A stretch of 13,697 bases of DNA from an uncultured Eubacteriales bacterium (GCA_902474785.1 CABRXB010000006.1:1-13697); one strand, 5' to 3'; positions 6,819-13,328 are shown, counted from the first letter of the stretch. The notes: a model not told the origin generated them from the letters alone. Numbers and translations are program-made.

Positions 6819-8180
6819 TCACCGCAGAAAGCGGCGAATCAGGCGGCTTTTGAAGGGCGAGTAGGGCTGATAGCGAAGTGGCAGGTCGAGCAGCGTGGCG
6901 CTTTCGACCAGCGATTTGGGCCGGGAAAAGGCCGCAAAGCCGGCCGCGCCGTGGTAGCTGCCCATGCCGCTCTCCCCCACGCCGCCGAAGGGCAGGCGGT
7001 GGGAAGCCAGGTGGACAACCGTGTCGTTGACGCAGCCGCCCCCGAAAGAGAGCTTGTTTGTCATGCGTTCAATTTGGGCGCGATCTTCTGAAAAGAGGTA
7101 AAAGGCCAGCGGAGCGGGACGGGCCGACACAAAGGCGCACGCCTCCTCCTCCCCGGAGCAGGAGAGCACCGGCAAAATGGGGCCGAAGATCTCCTCTTTC
7201 ATGAGGGGCGAAGCGGGATCTGGCGCATCGACCAGCGTGGGCGAGAGCCGCAGCTCTTCCCAGAGGCCGCCGCTGTAAATGCGCTGTCCCTCCAGCAGCC
7301 CGCGAAGGCGCGCGGCGTGCTTGGCGTTCACGATGCGCGGATAGTCCCGTCCAAAGGGAGCGCCGCCCGTCTGCCTGGAAAACTCCTCTTTGAGCAGGGG
7401 AAGCAGCGCGTCCTTGACGGCCTCGTGCGCCAGCACATAGTCGGGCGCCACACAGGTCTGCCCGGCGTTGAGCAGCTTCCCGAAGACGATGCGCCGTGCG
7501 GCGAGGCGCAGGTTGGCGCTGGCGTCGACGTAGACGGGGCTCTTGCCGCCCAGCTCGAGCACAACAGGCGTGAGGTGTCGCGCGGCGCGCTCGAGCACCA
7601 GGCGGCCCACCGTCTGCCCGCCGGTGAAGAAAATCATGTCATACCGCTGCTCGAGCAGGGCGGCATTTTGTTCGCGCCCGCCTTTGACCACAGTGACAAG
7701 GCGCGGGTCAAAGCTCTCTTCGATCATGCGGGAGAGAAGCGCGGCGCTCGCGGGCGCATAGGCCGACGGCTTGAGAACGGCCGTATTTCCCGCCGCCAGC
7801 GCAGCGGCAAGGGGCTGCAGCGTCAACAAGAAGGGGTAGTTCCACGGGCTCATGATAAGCGTGACGCCAAAGGGTGCGCGCAAAATGCGCGAGCGCGCTG
7901 GAAATTGGGCCAGCGGCGTTTTCACGCGCTGCGGCGCCGCGAGCTTTGGAAGTTCTTGGAGGAGGCAACGCAGCTCGCCAAGCACAAGACCGACCTCGGT
8001 GAGATAGGTCTCGTGCGACGACTTGTTCAAGTCGAGAGAAAGCGCCTGCGCAATGTCGGTTTGGTGCAGCGTGACGGTGTGGCGCAGGGCGAGCAGCGCC
8101 TTTTGACGCGCATGCAGCGGCAGCGTGGCCCCGCTTTGAAAGTGGGCGCGCTGGGCGGCAATCAGAAAGGGAAGTTCCAT
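6819..8180 (-). CDS. Class 3 (YwdH-like) NAD(P)-dependent aldehyde dehydrogenase
   Basis: A 453-residue enzyme that oxidises aldehydes to carboxylic acids with NAD or NADP. The ATG at 8180 was chosen because AAAGGAGG sits 6 bases upstream and the length matches the family (about 455); the frame stays open upstream, but that part holds the folded leader. Visible residues are Asn114 in SPWNYP, Lys137 in VLKPSA, a FFTGG cofactor loop near 184-188, the general base Glu209 in LELGGKSP, the catalytic Cys243 in NAGQTCVAPDYV, and EEIFGPILPV further on. NAGQTC-APDYV and the basic C-terminal tail (FKSRLIRRFLR) are typical of the class 3 branch, whose members act on medium- and long-chain or aromatic aldehydes. 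All catalytic residues are intact. No operon partner is present, so the substrate is unknown. Confidence 0.95.
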   Translation of the reverse strand: MELPFLIAAQRAHFQSGATLPLHARQKALLALRHTVTLHQTDIAQALSLDLNKSSHETYLTEVGLVLGELRCLLQELPKLAAPQRVKTPLAQFPARSRILRAPFGVTLIMSPWNYPFLLTLQPLAAALAAGNTAVLKPSAYAPASAALLSRMIEESFDPRLVTVVKGGREQNAALLEQRYDMIFFTGGQTVGRLVLERAARHLTPVVLELGGKSPVYVDASANLRLAARRIVFGKLLNAGQTCVAPDYVLAHEAVKDALLPLLKEEFSRQTGGAPFGRDYPRIVNAKHAARLRGLLEGQRIYSGGLWEELRLSPTLVDAPDPASPLMKEEIFGPILPVLSCSGEEEACAFVSARPAPLAFYLFSEDRAQIERMTNKLSFGGGCVNDTVVHLASHRLPFGGVGESGMGSYHGAAGFAAFSRPKSLVESATLLDLPLRYQPYSPFKSRLIRRFLR

Positions 8181-8204
8181 ATAGCGCCTCCTTTGAAATG
8201 AGCT

Positions 8205-8269
8205 GCCCTCTGTGCCGGAGAGCGGGAAGAGCCCGTCAAACGGCAGAGGGCGCAAGGGGCAAGACCCCT
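8205..8269 (-). promoter_or_regulatory. Folded 5' leader of the aldehyde dehydrogenase gene
   Basis: Immediately upstream of the ribosome binding site lie two hairpins. The first pairs 8205-8217 with 8241-8251 (8 bp, a 2-base bulge, 3 bp) and encloses an inner stem 8223-8226 with 8232-8235, separated by an internal loop. The second is AGGGG (8255-8259) with CCCCT (8265-8269). No recognised riboswitch core is evident and no convincing promoter was found upstream. Confidence 0.4.
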
Positions 8270-8415
8270 GCTGACAGAAAAACGCGTTCAAGCGGTGGGC
8301 AAAGATGTGTGCGCGAAGTGCGGTCATGGCCGGCGGACCTGGCCTAGCAGGGCAACAAGGGCGAGTCGGCCTTTCAGCAAGGTTCAAAGAGTTCCGGCAA
8401 GTTCACAGACAATTT

Positions 8416-8601
8416 GCTTTGACGCAGGCGGTCGATACAGCGATGCGCGCCCGGGCTTTGGCTGCGGCTTAGAAAGCATCAAGACGGAAGGAATGTTTTG
8501 ACCTGTTTCAAAGTCCGGGGCTATTCAAAAAACGAATTTTGCTGCCAAGCGGCAGCGTCCGCAAGAGACGGACAAAAAAGCCTGCTTTGACGCAGACGGT
8601 C
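8416..8601. repeat. Dispersed 18-base direct repeat, two copies
   Basis: GCTTTGACGCAGGCGGTC (8416-8433) and GCTTTGACGCAGACGGTC (8584-8601) differ at one base and are 168 bases apart in the same orientation. Both sit in gene-free DNA. Confidence 0.6.
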
Positions 8602-8712
8602 TGACGGGGTCAGGAGCCCAGCCTTGGCCATAAGGCAGCGGTTCCAAAGATTTGAGGCGGGAGGACGCGCGCCCCCGGGAGCGCAAAGGAATCGGGGCGG
8701 TCAGACGATGGA

Positions 8713-8845
8713 GCAGCAATCCCCATAGGGGACAGGGCGCAGCGGACGGTCTATGAAGCAGCGATCCCCATAGGGGACAGGGCGCAGCGGACGGTCTATG
8801 AAGCAGAGCCCCTCATAGGGGACAGGGCGCAACGGAGGGCTTGAT
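8713..8845. repeat. Tandem repeat, three copies of a 45-base unit
   Basis: Copies at 8713-8757 and 8758-8802 differ at a single base; a third at 8803-8845 is diverged and 2 bases shorter. Each contains a small hairpin, TCCCC-ATA-GGGGA in the first two and CCCC-TCATA-GGGG in the third. The copies abut without spacers, so this is not a CRISPR array. Read on the minus strand it gives a 15-residue repeat (RPLRPVPYG and so on), but that frame has no ribosome binding site and begins inside a terminator region, so I do not treat it as coding. Confidence 0.85.
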
Positions 8846-8945
8846 GCAGAAGTCTTTAGAAGCATTGCGAGATCAATGCGCGCCCGGCCCTGGCCGGGCG
8901 ATTCAGCAAGACGGGCGTTCCCGAAACGACAGCGCCGCCAAAGAC

Positions 8946-8977
8946 AAAACGCCGGCCCGAAACCGGGCCGGCGTTTT
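8946..8977 (-). terminator. Intrinsic terminator of the 3D-domain gene, bidirectional
   Basis: A 10-bp GC-rich stem (8950-8959 with 8964-8973) with a 4-base loop is flanked by AAAA (8946-8949) and TTTT (8974-8977), giving 14 pairs in all and T-runs on both strands. It lies 27 bases past the stop of the gene at 9004. Confidence 0.9.
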
Positions 8978-9003
8978 ATGGCAAAGGGGTGTTCTGCGAG
9001 CAC

Positions 9004-10011
9004 CTAGTCGGCCAGCACATAGACCTTCACCTTGCGGCGGCCAAAGGAGATGGCCTCCTCATAGGTTTCGAAAAAGAGGTCGATGCGGTTGCCCTTGATG
9101 GCGCCGCCCGTGTCCTCGGCCACGGCAAAGCCATAGCAGACGTTGCCGTTTGGATAGGTGATATACAGGCGGCTGCCCAGCGGGATGACCTTGGGATCAA
9201 CCGCCACATAGCCCACCTGCACCGCCTTGCCCGAGGCCGTAACGTCGCCCCAATGCCCGCTCTCGCCATAGGTGTAGGCGGTGGCGGTCATGTCGAGCGC
9301 ATAGGAATAGCGGGTGGCGGCCGATCTCGATGTGGCCACGGTGCCGCCCACGCCGTAGGCGACCACCGCAGTCACCGGCTGTTTGACAACCTCTTCGGAC
9401 AAAACCACGCTTTCCACCAACGTGTCGCCCAAATAGCGGTTTTCCATGAGTGTGCGCATGAGGCCCTCTTCGCCTGCGGTGCGCTCCACAAAGGCACCTT
9501 CCGGCACGGCGGTGGAGGCCCCGCGCTGGACGGAAAAGGGCAGCGGCGTCTCTACCACCGTCGTCTCGCGGCGCATGCGGGTGAGCTCGATCTCGGCTTC
9601 TCTGGTGAGCAGCCGGTCAAAGGGCAGGTTGGCGGCATCGCCCTCGCGGATCTCAACGCCGGCCTGCGTAAAGATTTCGCCGACAGAGGCGCCATAGGTA
9701 CGCACCACACAGGAGGCGCCGTCGGCCACGACGGTAACGGGGAATTTGCGGTGAATGAGAATGTTGAGCAGACGTCCGTTCTTCTCGGTGACCTCCATGA
9801 GATCGTCGGTCTCGGGAAGAAAGGCGCTGTTTTGTGCGATGACCAGCGGATCACAGCTCACGGTGGCCACCACGTCGCTTTCGCCATCCAGCCAAAGGGT
9901 GGCGAGGTTTGTCTGCAGCATGAGCGTGAGCAGCACCAGGGCCGTGACAGCGGCCAGAGCCGTGGGCGCAAATCGCCTCACGCGCTGCAACAGATGTTGT
10001 TTGTCAGTCAA
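9004..10011 (-). CDS. Membrane-anchored DUF348-G5-3D domain protein (YabE/Rpf-like cell-wall factor)
   Basis: A 335-residue protein probably anchored in the membrane with its bulk in the cell wall, where related proteins cut or remodel peptidoglycan. Residues are numbered from the ATG at 10017. A membrane segment (about 15-36) is followed by a DUF348 ubiquitin-like domain (about 88-135, KFPVTVVADG and TYGASVGEIFTQAGV), a G5 domain (about 145-222), and a C-terminal 3D domain (about 243-335) with its three aspartates at D274 (AVDPKVIPLG), D302 (AEDTGG) and D313 (GNRIDLFF). The 3D fold is shared with MltA-type lytic enzymes. Only one DUF348 is seen; B. subtilis YabE has several. Start choice: GGAGG lies 1 base before the ATG at 10017 but 7 bases before an in-frame TTG at 10011, so TTG is preferred. 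Transcribed alone. Confidence 0.88.
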   Translation of the reverse strand: MTDKQHLLQRVRRFAPTALAAVTALVLLTLMLQTNLATLWLDGESDVVATVSCDPLVIAQNSAFLPETDDLMEVTEKNGRLLNILIHRKFPVTVVADGASCVVRTYGASVGEIFTQAGVEIREGDAANLPFDRLLTREAEIELTRMRRETTVVETPLPFSVQRGASTAVPEGAFVERTAGEEGLMRTLMENRYLGDTLVESVVLSEEVVKQPVTAVVAYGVGGTVATSRSAATRYSYALDMTATAYTYGESGHWGDVTASGKAVQVGYVAVDPKVIPLGSRLYITYPNGNVCYGFAVAEDTGGAIKGNRIDLFFETYEEAISFGRRKVKVYVLAD

Positions 10012-10111
10012 AACCATACCTCCGTTAGTTTCAATGGTAAGAGCCTGCAAGATGCGCCATGGGCCCATCTTTTCTTTCCGGGGTGTTTGCAAGGACAAGG
10101 GCTCTATACAC

Positions 10112-10117
10112 ATTGTA
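10112..10117 (-). promoter_or_regulatory. Possible -10 element of the 3D-domain gene
   Basis: TACAAT is read on the minus strand at 10117-10112. The hexamer 17 bases upstream is GTTTTT, a weak -35. Transcription would start near 10105, giving a leader of about 90 bases. Confidence 0.35.
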
Positions 10118-10163
10118 CCCTCTTTCGGTGTGGAAAAAACGGGGAGTGCCAGAGGGATTTGTA

Positions 10164-10220
10164 AATTTGTCCATCATGTTTTTGCCCGTTTCGGGGGAAA
10201 TGGACAAATTGCGGGCAAAA
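10164..10220. repeat. Two interleaved inverted repeats (pseudoknot order)
   Basis: AATTTGTCCAT (10164-10174) matches ATGGACAAATT (10200-10210) perfectly over 11 bases. TTTTGCCCG (10180-10188) matches CGGGCAAAA (10212-10220) perfectly over 9 bases. The order A, B, A', B' means the two stems cannot nest: in RNA they form a pseudoknot or exclude each other, and in DNA they are two overlapping operator-like sites. A small CCCG-TTT-CGGG hairpin (10185-10195) is a third option. The element lies upstream of the likely promoter of the 3D-domain gene. Confidence 0.7.
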
Positions 10221-10254
10221 GCGGCGTCGAAAATCGCCGCGCTTCAAACATGGG

Positions 10255-10281
10255 AAAAGGGGCGTTTTCACGCCCCTTTTT
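10255..10281 (-). terminator. Intrinsic terminator of the rplM-rpsI operon, bidirectional
   Basis: AAAAGGGGCG (10255-10264) pairs with CGCCCCTTTT (10271-10280) around a 6-base loop, with T-runs on both strands. It lies about 60 bases past the rpsI stop. A separate short hairpin, GCGGCG with CGCCGC (10221-10240), sits just beyond. Confidence 0.9.
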
Positions 10282-10341
10282 GATAACAGTGTAAATGATG
10301 CGGTGCGCCGGGGGCGTATGAGGGCAGTTGGGACGCGCTTG

Positions 10342-10740
10342 TTATCTCTTGGAGAACTGCGGCGCGCGACGGGCTGCCTTGAGGCCGTATTTCTTTCTCT
10401 CCTTCATGCGGGGGTCGCGGGTGAGAAAGCCTGCGGCTTTGAGAACGGGACGGTATTCGGGGCTGACCTGCAGCAGAGCACGGGAGAGCCCGTGACGGAT
10501 GGCGCCGGCCTGACCCGACACGCCGCCGCCGCCCACCTTGACGATGAGGTCAAACTTGCCCAGCGTCTCGGTTGCCTCGAGCGGCTGACGGACGATGAGC
10601 TTGAGGGTCTCGAGGCCAAAATAATCGTCGATATCGCGACCGTTGATGGTGATCGCGCCGGTGCCGGGCAGAATGCGCACGCGGGCAACCGAGCTCTTGC
10701 GGCGGCCGGTTCCGTAGAAATAGGGCTTGGTATCGTACAT
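10342..10740 (-). CDS. rpsI: 30S ribosomal protein S9
   Basis: A 132-residue ribosomal protein (family about 130) that binds the 3' domain of 16S rRNA in the 30S head; its C-terminal tail reaches the P-site tRNA. Diagnostic features are [13 protein letters not shown] near residues 11-23, the glycine-rich [18 protein letters not shown] near 68-85, [11 protein letters not shown] near 108-118, and the ending QFSKR, whose last Arg contacts the tRNA anticodon. The ATG at 10740 starts 1 base after the rplM stop, and its ribosome binding site (GGAGGAG) lies inside the end of rplM, so the two are translationally coupled. The gene is intact and followed by the terminator at 10255-10281. Confidence 0.99.
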   Translation of the reverse strand: MYDTKPYFYGTGRRKSSVARVRILPGTGAITINGRDIDDYFGLETLKLIVRQPLEATETLGKFDLIVKVGGGGVSGQAGAIRHGLSRALLQVSPEYRPVLKAAGFLTRDPRMKERKKYGLKAARRAPQFSKR

Positions 10741-10741
10741 C

Positions 10742-11179
10742 TTACTTCACTCCTCCTTCGATGACCTCGGGCTTTTGCGCGGCATGGGGGTGCTCGGCGC
10801 CGGCATAGACCTTCAGGCGCTTGAGGCTGTTGCGGCCGATGCTGTTTTTGGGCAGCATCCCCTTGACGGCCAGCATGACGGCCTGCTGCGGACGCTTGCT
10901 CATGAGGGTCTTATACTGAACCTCCTTGAGACCGCCCACATAACCGGAGTGGGTACGATAATACTTTTGGGTGAGTTTGTTGCCGGTGAGCACGACTTTT
11001 TCGGCGTTGACAACGACGACGAAGTCGCCGCAGTCGGCGTGGGGCGTGTAGTCGACCTTGTGCTTGCCGTTGAGAATGGCGGCGACATCGGCTGCGAGCC
11101 GACCCAAGGACTTGCCCTGGGCGTCGACAACGTACCACTTGCGCTCGATGGTGGCGGCATTGGCCATAAACGTGGACAT
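10742..11179 (-). CDS. rplM: 50S ribosomal protein L13
   Basis: A 145-residue early-assembly protein of the large subunit (family about 142-145). Recognised by [18 protein letters not shown] (12-29), the [20 protein letters not shown] stretch near 43-62, [13 protein letters not shown], and [20 protein letters not shown]. The ATG at 11179 was chosen because AAGGAGG lies 10 bases upstream; a second ATG at 11167 is too far from it, and the longer open frame upstream reads through a folded leader. It is the first gene of the rplM-rpsI operon, driven by the consensus promoter at 11347-11375. The leader suggests autoregulation, as seen for other r-protein operons. Confidence 0.99.
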   Translation of the reverse strand: MSTFMANAATIERKWYVVDAQGKSLGRLAADVAAILNGKHKVDYTPHADCGDFVVVVNAEKVVLTGNKLTQKYYRTHSGYVGGLKEVQYKTLMSKRPQQAVMLAVKGMLPKNSIGRNSLKRLKVYAGAEHPHAAQKPEVIEGGVK

Positions 11180-11340
11180 TGAGTTGTTTCCTCCTTGTTT
11201 GGTGGTCACGAAAGACGAGTCCACAGCCAAACCACCGTCGCTGTCCGGCAAGGTGATGGCAGAAATCGTCGGTGCCTTGGCTATGGACTTGGCTTTTTTC
11301 GTGCCGGTTGCCGCAGGGCGCAGCTTGCCCAAGGTGCGGC
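11180..11340 (-). promoter_or_regulatory. Structured 5' leader of the rplM-rpsI operon
   Basis: About 160 bases of untranslated RNA with two hairpins. The first begins at the expected 5' end: GCCGCA with TGCGGC (11335-11340 with 11310-11315) encloses GGGC with GCCC. The second pairs 11277-11289 with 11218-11230 (13 bp) and continues inward through 11270-11274 with 11233-11237. One pair of the 13 is G-U in the minus-strand RNA but an A-C mismatch in the plus-strand RNA, which favours function on the rplM transcript. A competing pairing, 11231-11236 with 11201-11206, lies next to the ribosome binding site. L13 leaders are a known class of r-protein autoregulatory RNAs; I cannot confirm a match by eye. 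Confidence 0.6.
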
Positions 11341-11346
11341 TTTCTC

Positions 11347-11375
11347 ATTATATCGGCCAAAGGCGCCGTTGTCAA
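11347..11375 (-). promoter_or_regulatory. Perfect consensus promoter of rplM-rpsI
   Basis: The minus strand reads TTGACA (11375-11370), 17 bases, TATAAT (11352-11347), an exact match to the sigma-A consensus. Transcription should begin near 11340. Confidence 0.95.
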
Positions 11376-11465
11376 GGGAAAATCGCCAATTTTTGAAAAT
11401 ACGTCGCCAGATCTTGTGTTTTCTCGCTTTTTTGCGTCCGCACATCTTTTGTTCCAAGGGGCGGA

Positions 11466-11480
11466 TGTGGTATACTGAAA
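11466..11480 (+). promoter_or_regulatory. Extended -10 promoter of the ttcA-like gene
   Basis: TGTGGTATACTGAAA contains TATACT (11471-11476) preceded by TGG. The -35 region (TTTGTT or TTGTTC) is weak. Transcription should start near 11483, leaving about 37 bases before the ATG. The 15 bases are identical to the regulator-kinase promoter. Confidence 0.7.
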
Positions 11481-11519
11481 CCCGCAAATTTGAGCCAGAA
11501 AGACGATGGGAGGACTGTC

Positions 11520-12254
11520 ATGCGCCAGCTTCAAAGCCTGATGCGACGCGCCGTTGCCGACTATGAGATGATCGCGCCGGGGGACTGTATCGGCATAGGT
11601 CTATCGGGGGGGAAGGATTCGCTGGCGCTGCTGGCGGGTCTTGCGGCGCTGCGCCGCTACTATCCGCACCCCTTTGAGCTGCAGGCGTTCACCATTGATT
11701 TGGGCTTTGACAAAGAGGCCGATTTTTCGGCGCTCGAGACCTTTTGCCGCGCGCTTGACGTCCCCTTTTGGCTCAAGCGCACCGAGATTGCAGATATCGT
11801 TTTTGAGCAAAGGCGTGAAAAGAATCCCTGTTCGCTGTGCGCCAAAATGCGGCGCGGCGCGCTGGGAGAGATGACGACAGAGAAGGGCTGCAACAAGCTG
11901 GCGCTTGGGCACCATCTTGACGACGCGGTGGAGACCCTTTTTTTGAACTTGTTTTATGAGGGCAGGCTGGGCTGCTTCGCCCCCGTCACCTGGCTGTCCA
12001 GGGTGGGGCTGACCGTCATCAGGCCATTGATCTATGTGGAGGAGCGCCAAATCCGCTCCCTTGTGCAAAGAGAAGGGTATCCGGTCTACCACAACCCCTG
12101 CTGCGCAAACGGCAACACCAAACGGCAGGAGATCAAGGAGCTGCTTGCCGGTCTGGAGCGCCAAAACCCCGGCCTGCGCACGCGCGCCATGGGCGCTCTG
12201 CAACGCGCGGGGCTCGACGGCTGGCAAGAGCCGCAGATCGGCAGAAAGGCGTAG
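11520..12254 (+). CDS. ttcA: TtcA-family tRNA thiolase (tRNA 2-thiocytidine synthesis)
   Basis: A 244-residue PP-loop ATPase predicted to adenylate and thiolate a tRNA base, cytidine 32 in characterised TtcA proteins, using an iron-sulfur cluster. The PP-loop is SGGKDS (29-34). The CxxC pair is C104/C107 in NPCSLCAKMRRG, HHLDDAVETLFLN spans 131-143, and a third cysteine site, C194/C195, lies in HNPCCANGNTKR. C104, C107 and one of C194/C195 would supply the cluster ligands expected for TtcA. This cysteine set and the lack of a C-terminal substrate domain argue against TilS, a common mis-annotation. The ATG at 11520 has GGGAGG 6 bases upstream; an in-frame TTG at 11490 lacks a site. It is divergent from rplM. 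The exact tRNA position modified in Firmicutes members is inferred. Confidence 0.85.
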   Translation: MRQLQSLMRRAVADYEMIAPGDCIGIGLSGGKDSLALLAGLAALRRYYPHPFELQAFTIDLGFDKEADFSALETFCRALDVPFWLKRTEIADIVFEQRREKNPCSLCAKMRRGALGEMTTEKGCNKLALGHHLDDAVETLFLNLFYEGRLGCFAPVTWLSRVGLTVIRPLIYVEERQIRSLVQREGYPVYHNPCCANGNTKRQEIKELLAGLERQNPGLRTRAMGALQRAGLDGWQEPQIGRKA

Positions 12255-12338
12255 CCATGCCTGGGGGGATCGCTTGTGCAGCAAAGGCGACACCTGCGCA
12301 GTGCAAATTCACGCGGCCCCTTTTTATTTAGGAGAACA

Positions 12339-12404
12339 ATGCTGGAAAACAAGCGGAGTTTCGCGCCGATCAGGAGAGCCCGGCAGCGCATGCGCCGCTT
12401 GTGA
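12339..12404 (+). CDS. Possible 21-residue basic peptide
   Basis: An ATG at 12339 has AGGAG 4 bases upstream, preceded by an AT-rich stretch (CCCCTTTTTATTTAGGAG), and runs to TGA at 12402. The predicted peptide begins MLENKRSFAP and is rich in arginine. A short hairpin with a T-run follows at 12419-12438. I recognise no family. The AGGAG-ATG spacing is reasonable but such sites occur by chance, so this may be no more than a spurious or decayed start. Confidence 0.25.
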   Translation: MLENKRSFAPIRRARQRMRRL

Positions 12405-12767
12405 TTGGCGCAATTGCAGCTCGTTGCGAGCCGTTTTTGTCGTTGCGGTCCCCGACGCGGGGTGACGGCGGGGCGCATTTGCGCTGGCAAGGCAGGGCGT
12501 CGGCCTCCTTTTTCGACGCCGGCTTTGCGGCTGGCGCGGCCGGCGGCAGATCTTAGCGACAAACCCATGGAGAACAACGGCGAACACAAAAAGCGCCCTG
12601 ATGCGCAGGTTTTTTGCAGCAAGGGCAGCAAAAACGCCAGGAGAGCAAACAAGCGCCCAAAGGCATATCTGGGCAAAGCCGCGGCCTTGTGGGAAAGCGC
12701 CCAAAAGCAACCGTCAATCCGCGCAAAACGCAGGGGACGACCAGCACAGTTGGAGGGGGAAAGGACA
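12405..12767. other. Gene-free spacer upstream of the flavodoxin gene
   Basis: The flavodoxin frame stays open across this whole stretch, but the translation is low-complexity and basic, with no family match. Hairpins: CCCCG-ACG-CGGGG (12450-12462), and TTTTTGC with GCAAAAA (12611-12617 with 12628-12634). No convincing promoter was found. Confidence 0.5.
12419..12438 (+). terminator. Weak terminator-like hairpin
   Basis: GCTCG-TTG-CGAGC (12419-12431) is followed by CG and five Ts (12434-12438). The stem is only 5 bp. It could end transcripts from ttcA or the small ORF; no better candidate lies between 12255 and 12404. Confidence 0.35.
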
Positions 12768-13328
12768 TTGGGAAAGGCCGTTGTCGTCTACCAGTCGAAA
12801 TACGGCAGCACAAAACAGTATGCGCAGTGGATCGCAGACGCGCTGAAGTGCGACCTTCGGGAGCGAGGGGAAGCGACGCCCCAAGACCTTGCAGATTACG
12901 ACGTTGTGATTTACGGCGGCGGCCTGTATGCCGGCGGCGTGGGCGGCGTTGATCTGCTGATCAAGGGGGCCGATTGTCTGCGCGACAAAGGGCTGATTCT
13001 CTTCACCTGCGGGCTTGCCGACCCGCAAAATCCCCAAAACGTGGCGCACATCCGCGCGTCGCTTCAAAAGGCGTTGCCGCCGCCGCTTTATGGTGCGCTG
13101 CACCTTTTTCATGTGCGCGGCGGCATCGACTATGGGAAACTGAGCACTCTGCACCGGGCGATGATGGGCATGCTGCGGCACGCGCTTTTGAAAAAAGACG
13201 AGGGCGAGCTGACCGATGAGGACAGGGCGCTGCTGTCGACCTATGGCGGGAAGGCGGACTTCACCGATGAGGCCAGCCTTGTCCCGCTGCTGGCCTGTGC
13301 AAGGCAGGCGCTATCGGACAGGGGCTAG
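12768..13328 (+). CDS. Flavodoxin-domain protein
   Basis: A 186-residue FMN-binding protein, probably an electron carrier or small oxidoreductase. The N-terminus VVVYQSKYGSTKQYAQWIADAL (about 5-26) is a beta strand followed by the flavodoxin phosphate-binding loop (SKYGST) and first helix. VVIYGGGLYAGGVGG (about 46-60) fits the second FMN loop, and FTCGLADPQNPQN (about 79-91) the third. It resembles the Flavodoxin_5 group that includes HemG-like proteins, though a haem role cannot be claimed. The start is TTG at 12768, with GGAGG at 12752-12756 (11-base gap) and GGGGGAAAGG in between; it places the first strand at residue 3, as in other flavodoxins. No usable ATG or GTG lies nearby. It stands alone between two spacers. 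Confidence 0.82.
   Translation: MGKAVVVYQSKYGSTKQYAQWIADALKCDLRERGEATPQDLADYDVVIYGGGLYAGGVGGVDLLIKGADCLRDKGLILFTCGLADPQNPQNVAHIRASLQKALPPPLYGALHLFHVRGGIDYGKLSTLHRAMMGMLRHALLKKDEGELTDEDRALLSTYGGKADFTDEASLVPLLACARQALSDRG

Larger units (their letters stand above)
8270..8945. other. Gene-free region carrying a mosaic of repeats
   Basis: No open frame here has both a ribosome binding site and a recognisable protein. The region holds the 45-base tandem array (8713-8845), a pair of near-identical 18-mers (8416-8433 and 8584-8601), two copies of ATGCGCGCCCGG (8443-8454 and 8876-8887), two adjacent hairpins (8541-8556 and 8557-8573), and a strong CGCCCGGC-CCTG-GCCGGGCG hairpin (8881-8900). Confidence 0.6.

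Noticed and set aside
7317..8201. 294-codon plus-strand open frame opposite the aldehyde dehydrogenase
   Set aside because: Antisense shadow; the dehydrogenase catalytic residues are all on the minus strand.
8713..8845. CRISPR array
   Set aside because: The repeats abut with no unique spacers, there are only three copies, and no cas gene is present.
8701..9003. 100-codon minus-strand frame with a 15-residue repeat
   Set aside because: It starts 1 base after the 3D gene stop, reads through that gene's terminator hairpin, and has no ribosome binding site. The repeat is explained by the 45-base DNA array.
8989..10164. 391-codon plus-strand open frame opposite the 3D-domain gene
   Set aside because: Histidine- and glycine-rich antisense translation with no motif; the minus strand encodes the DUF348, G5 and 3D domains.
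11490..11519. Ten extra N-terminal residues on the ttcA product from a TTG at 11490
   Set aside because: No ribosome binding site precedes it, and it lies only a few bases from the predicted transcription start; GGGAGG sits properly before the ATG at 11520.
12405..12767. N-terminal extension of the flavodoxin protein to 307 residues
   Set aside because: The extension is basic, low-complexity and unlike flavodoxins; the FMN-binding strand begins right after the TTG at 12768.
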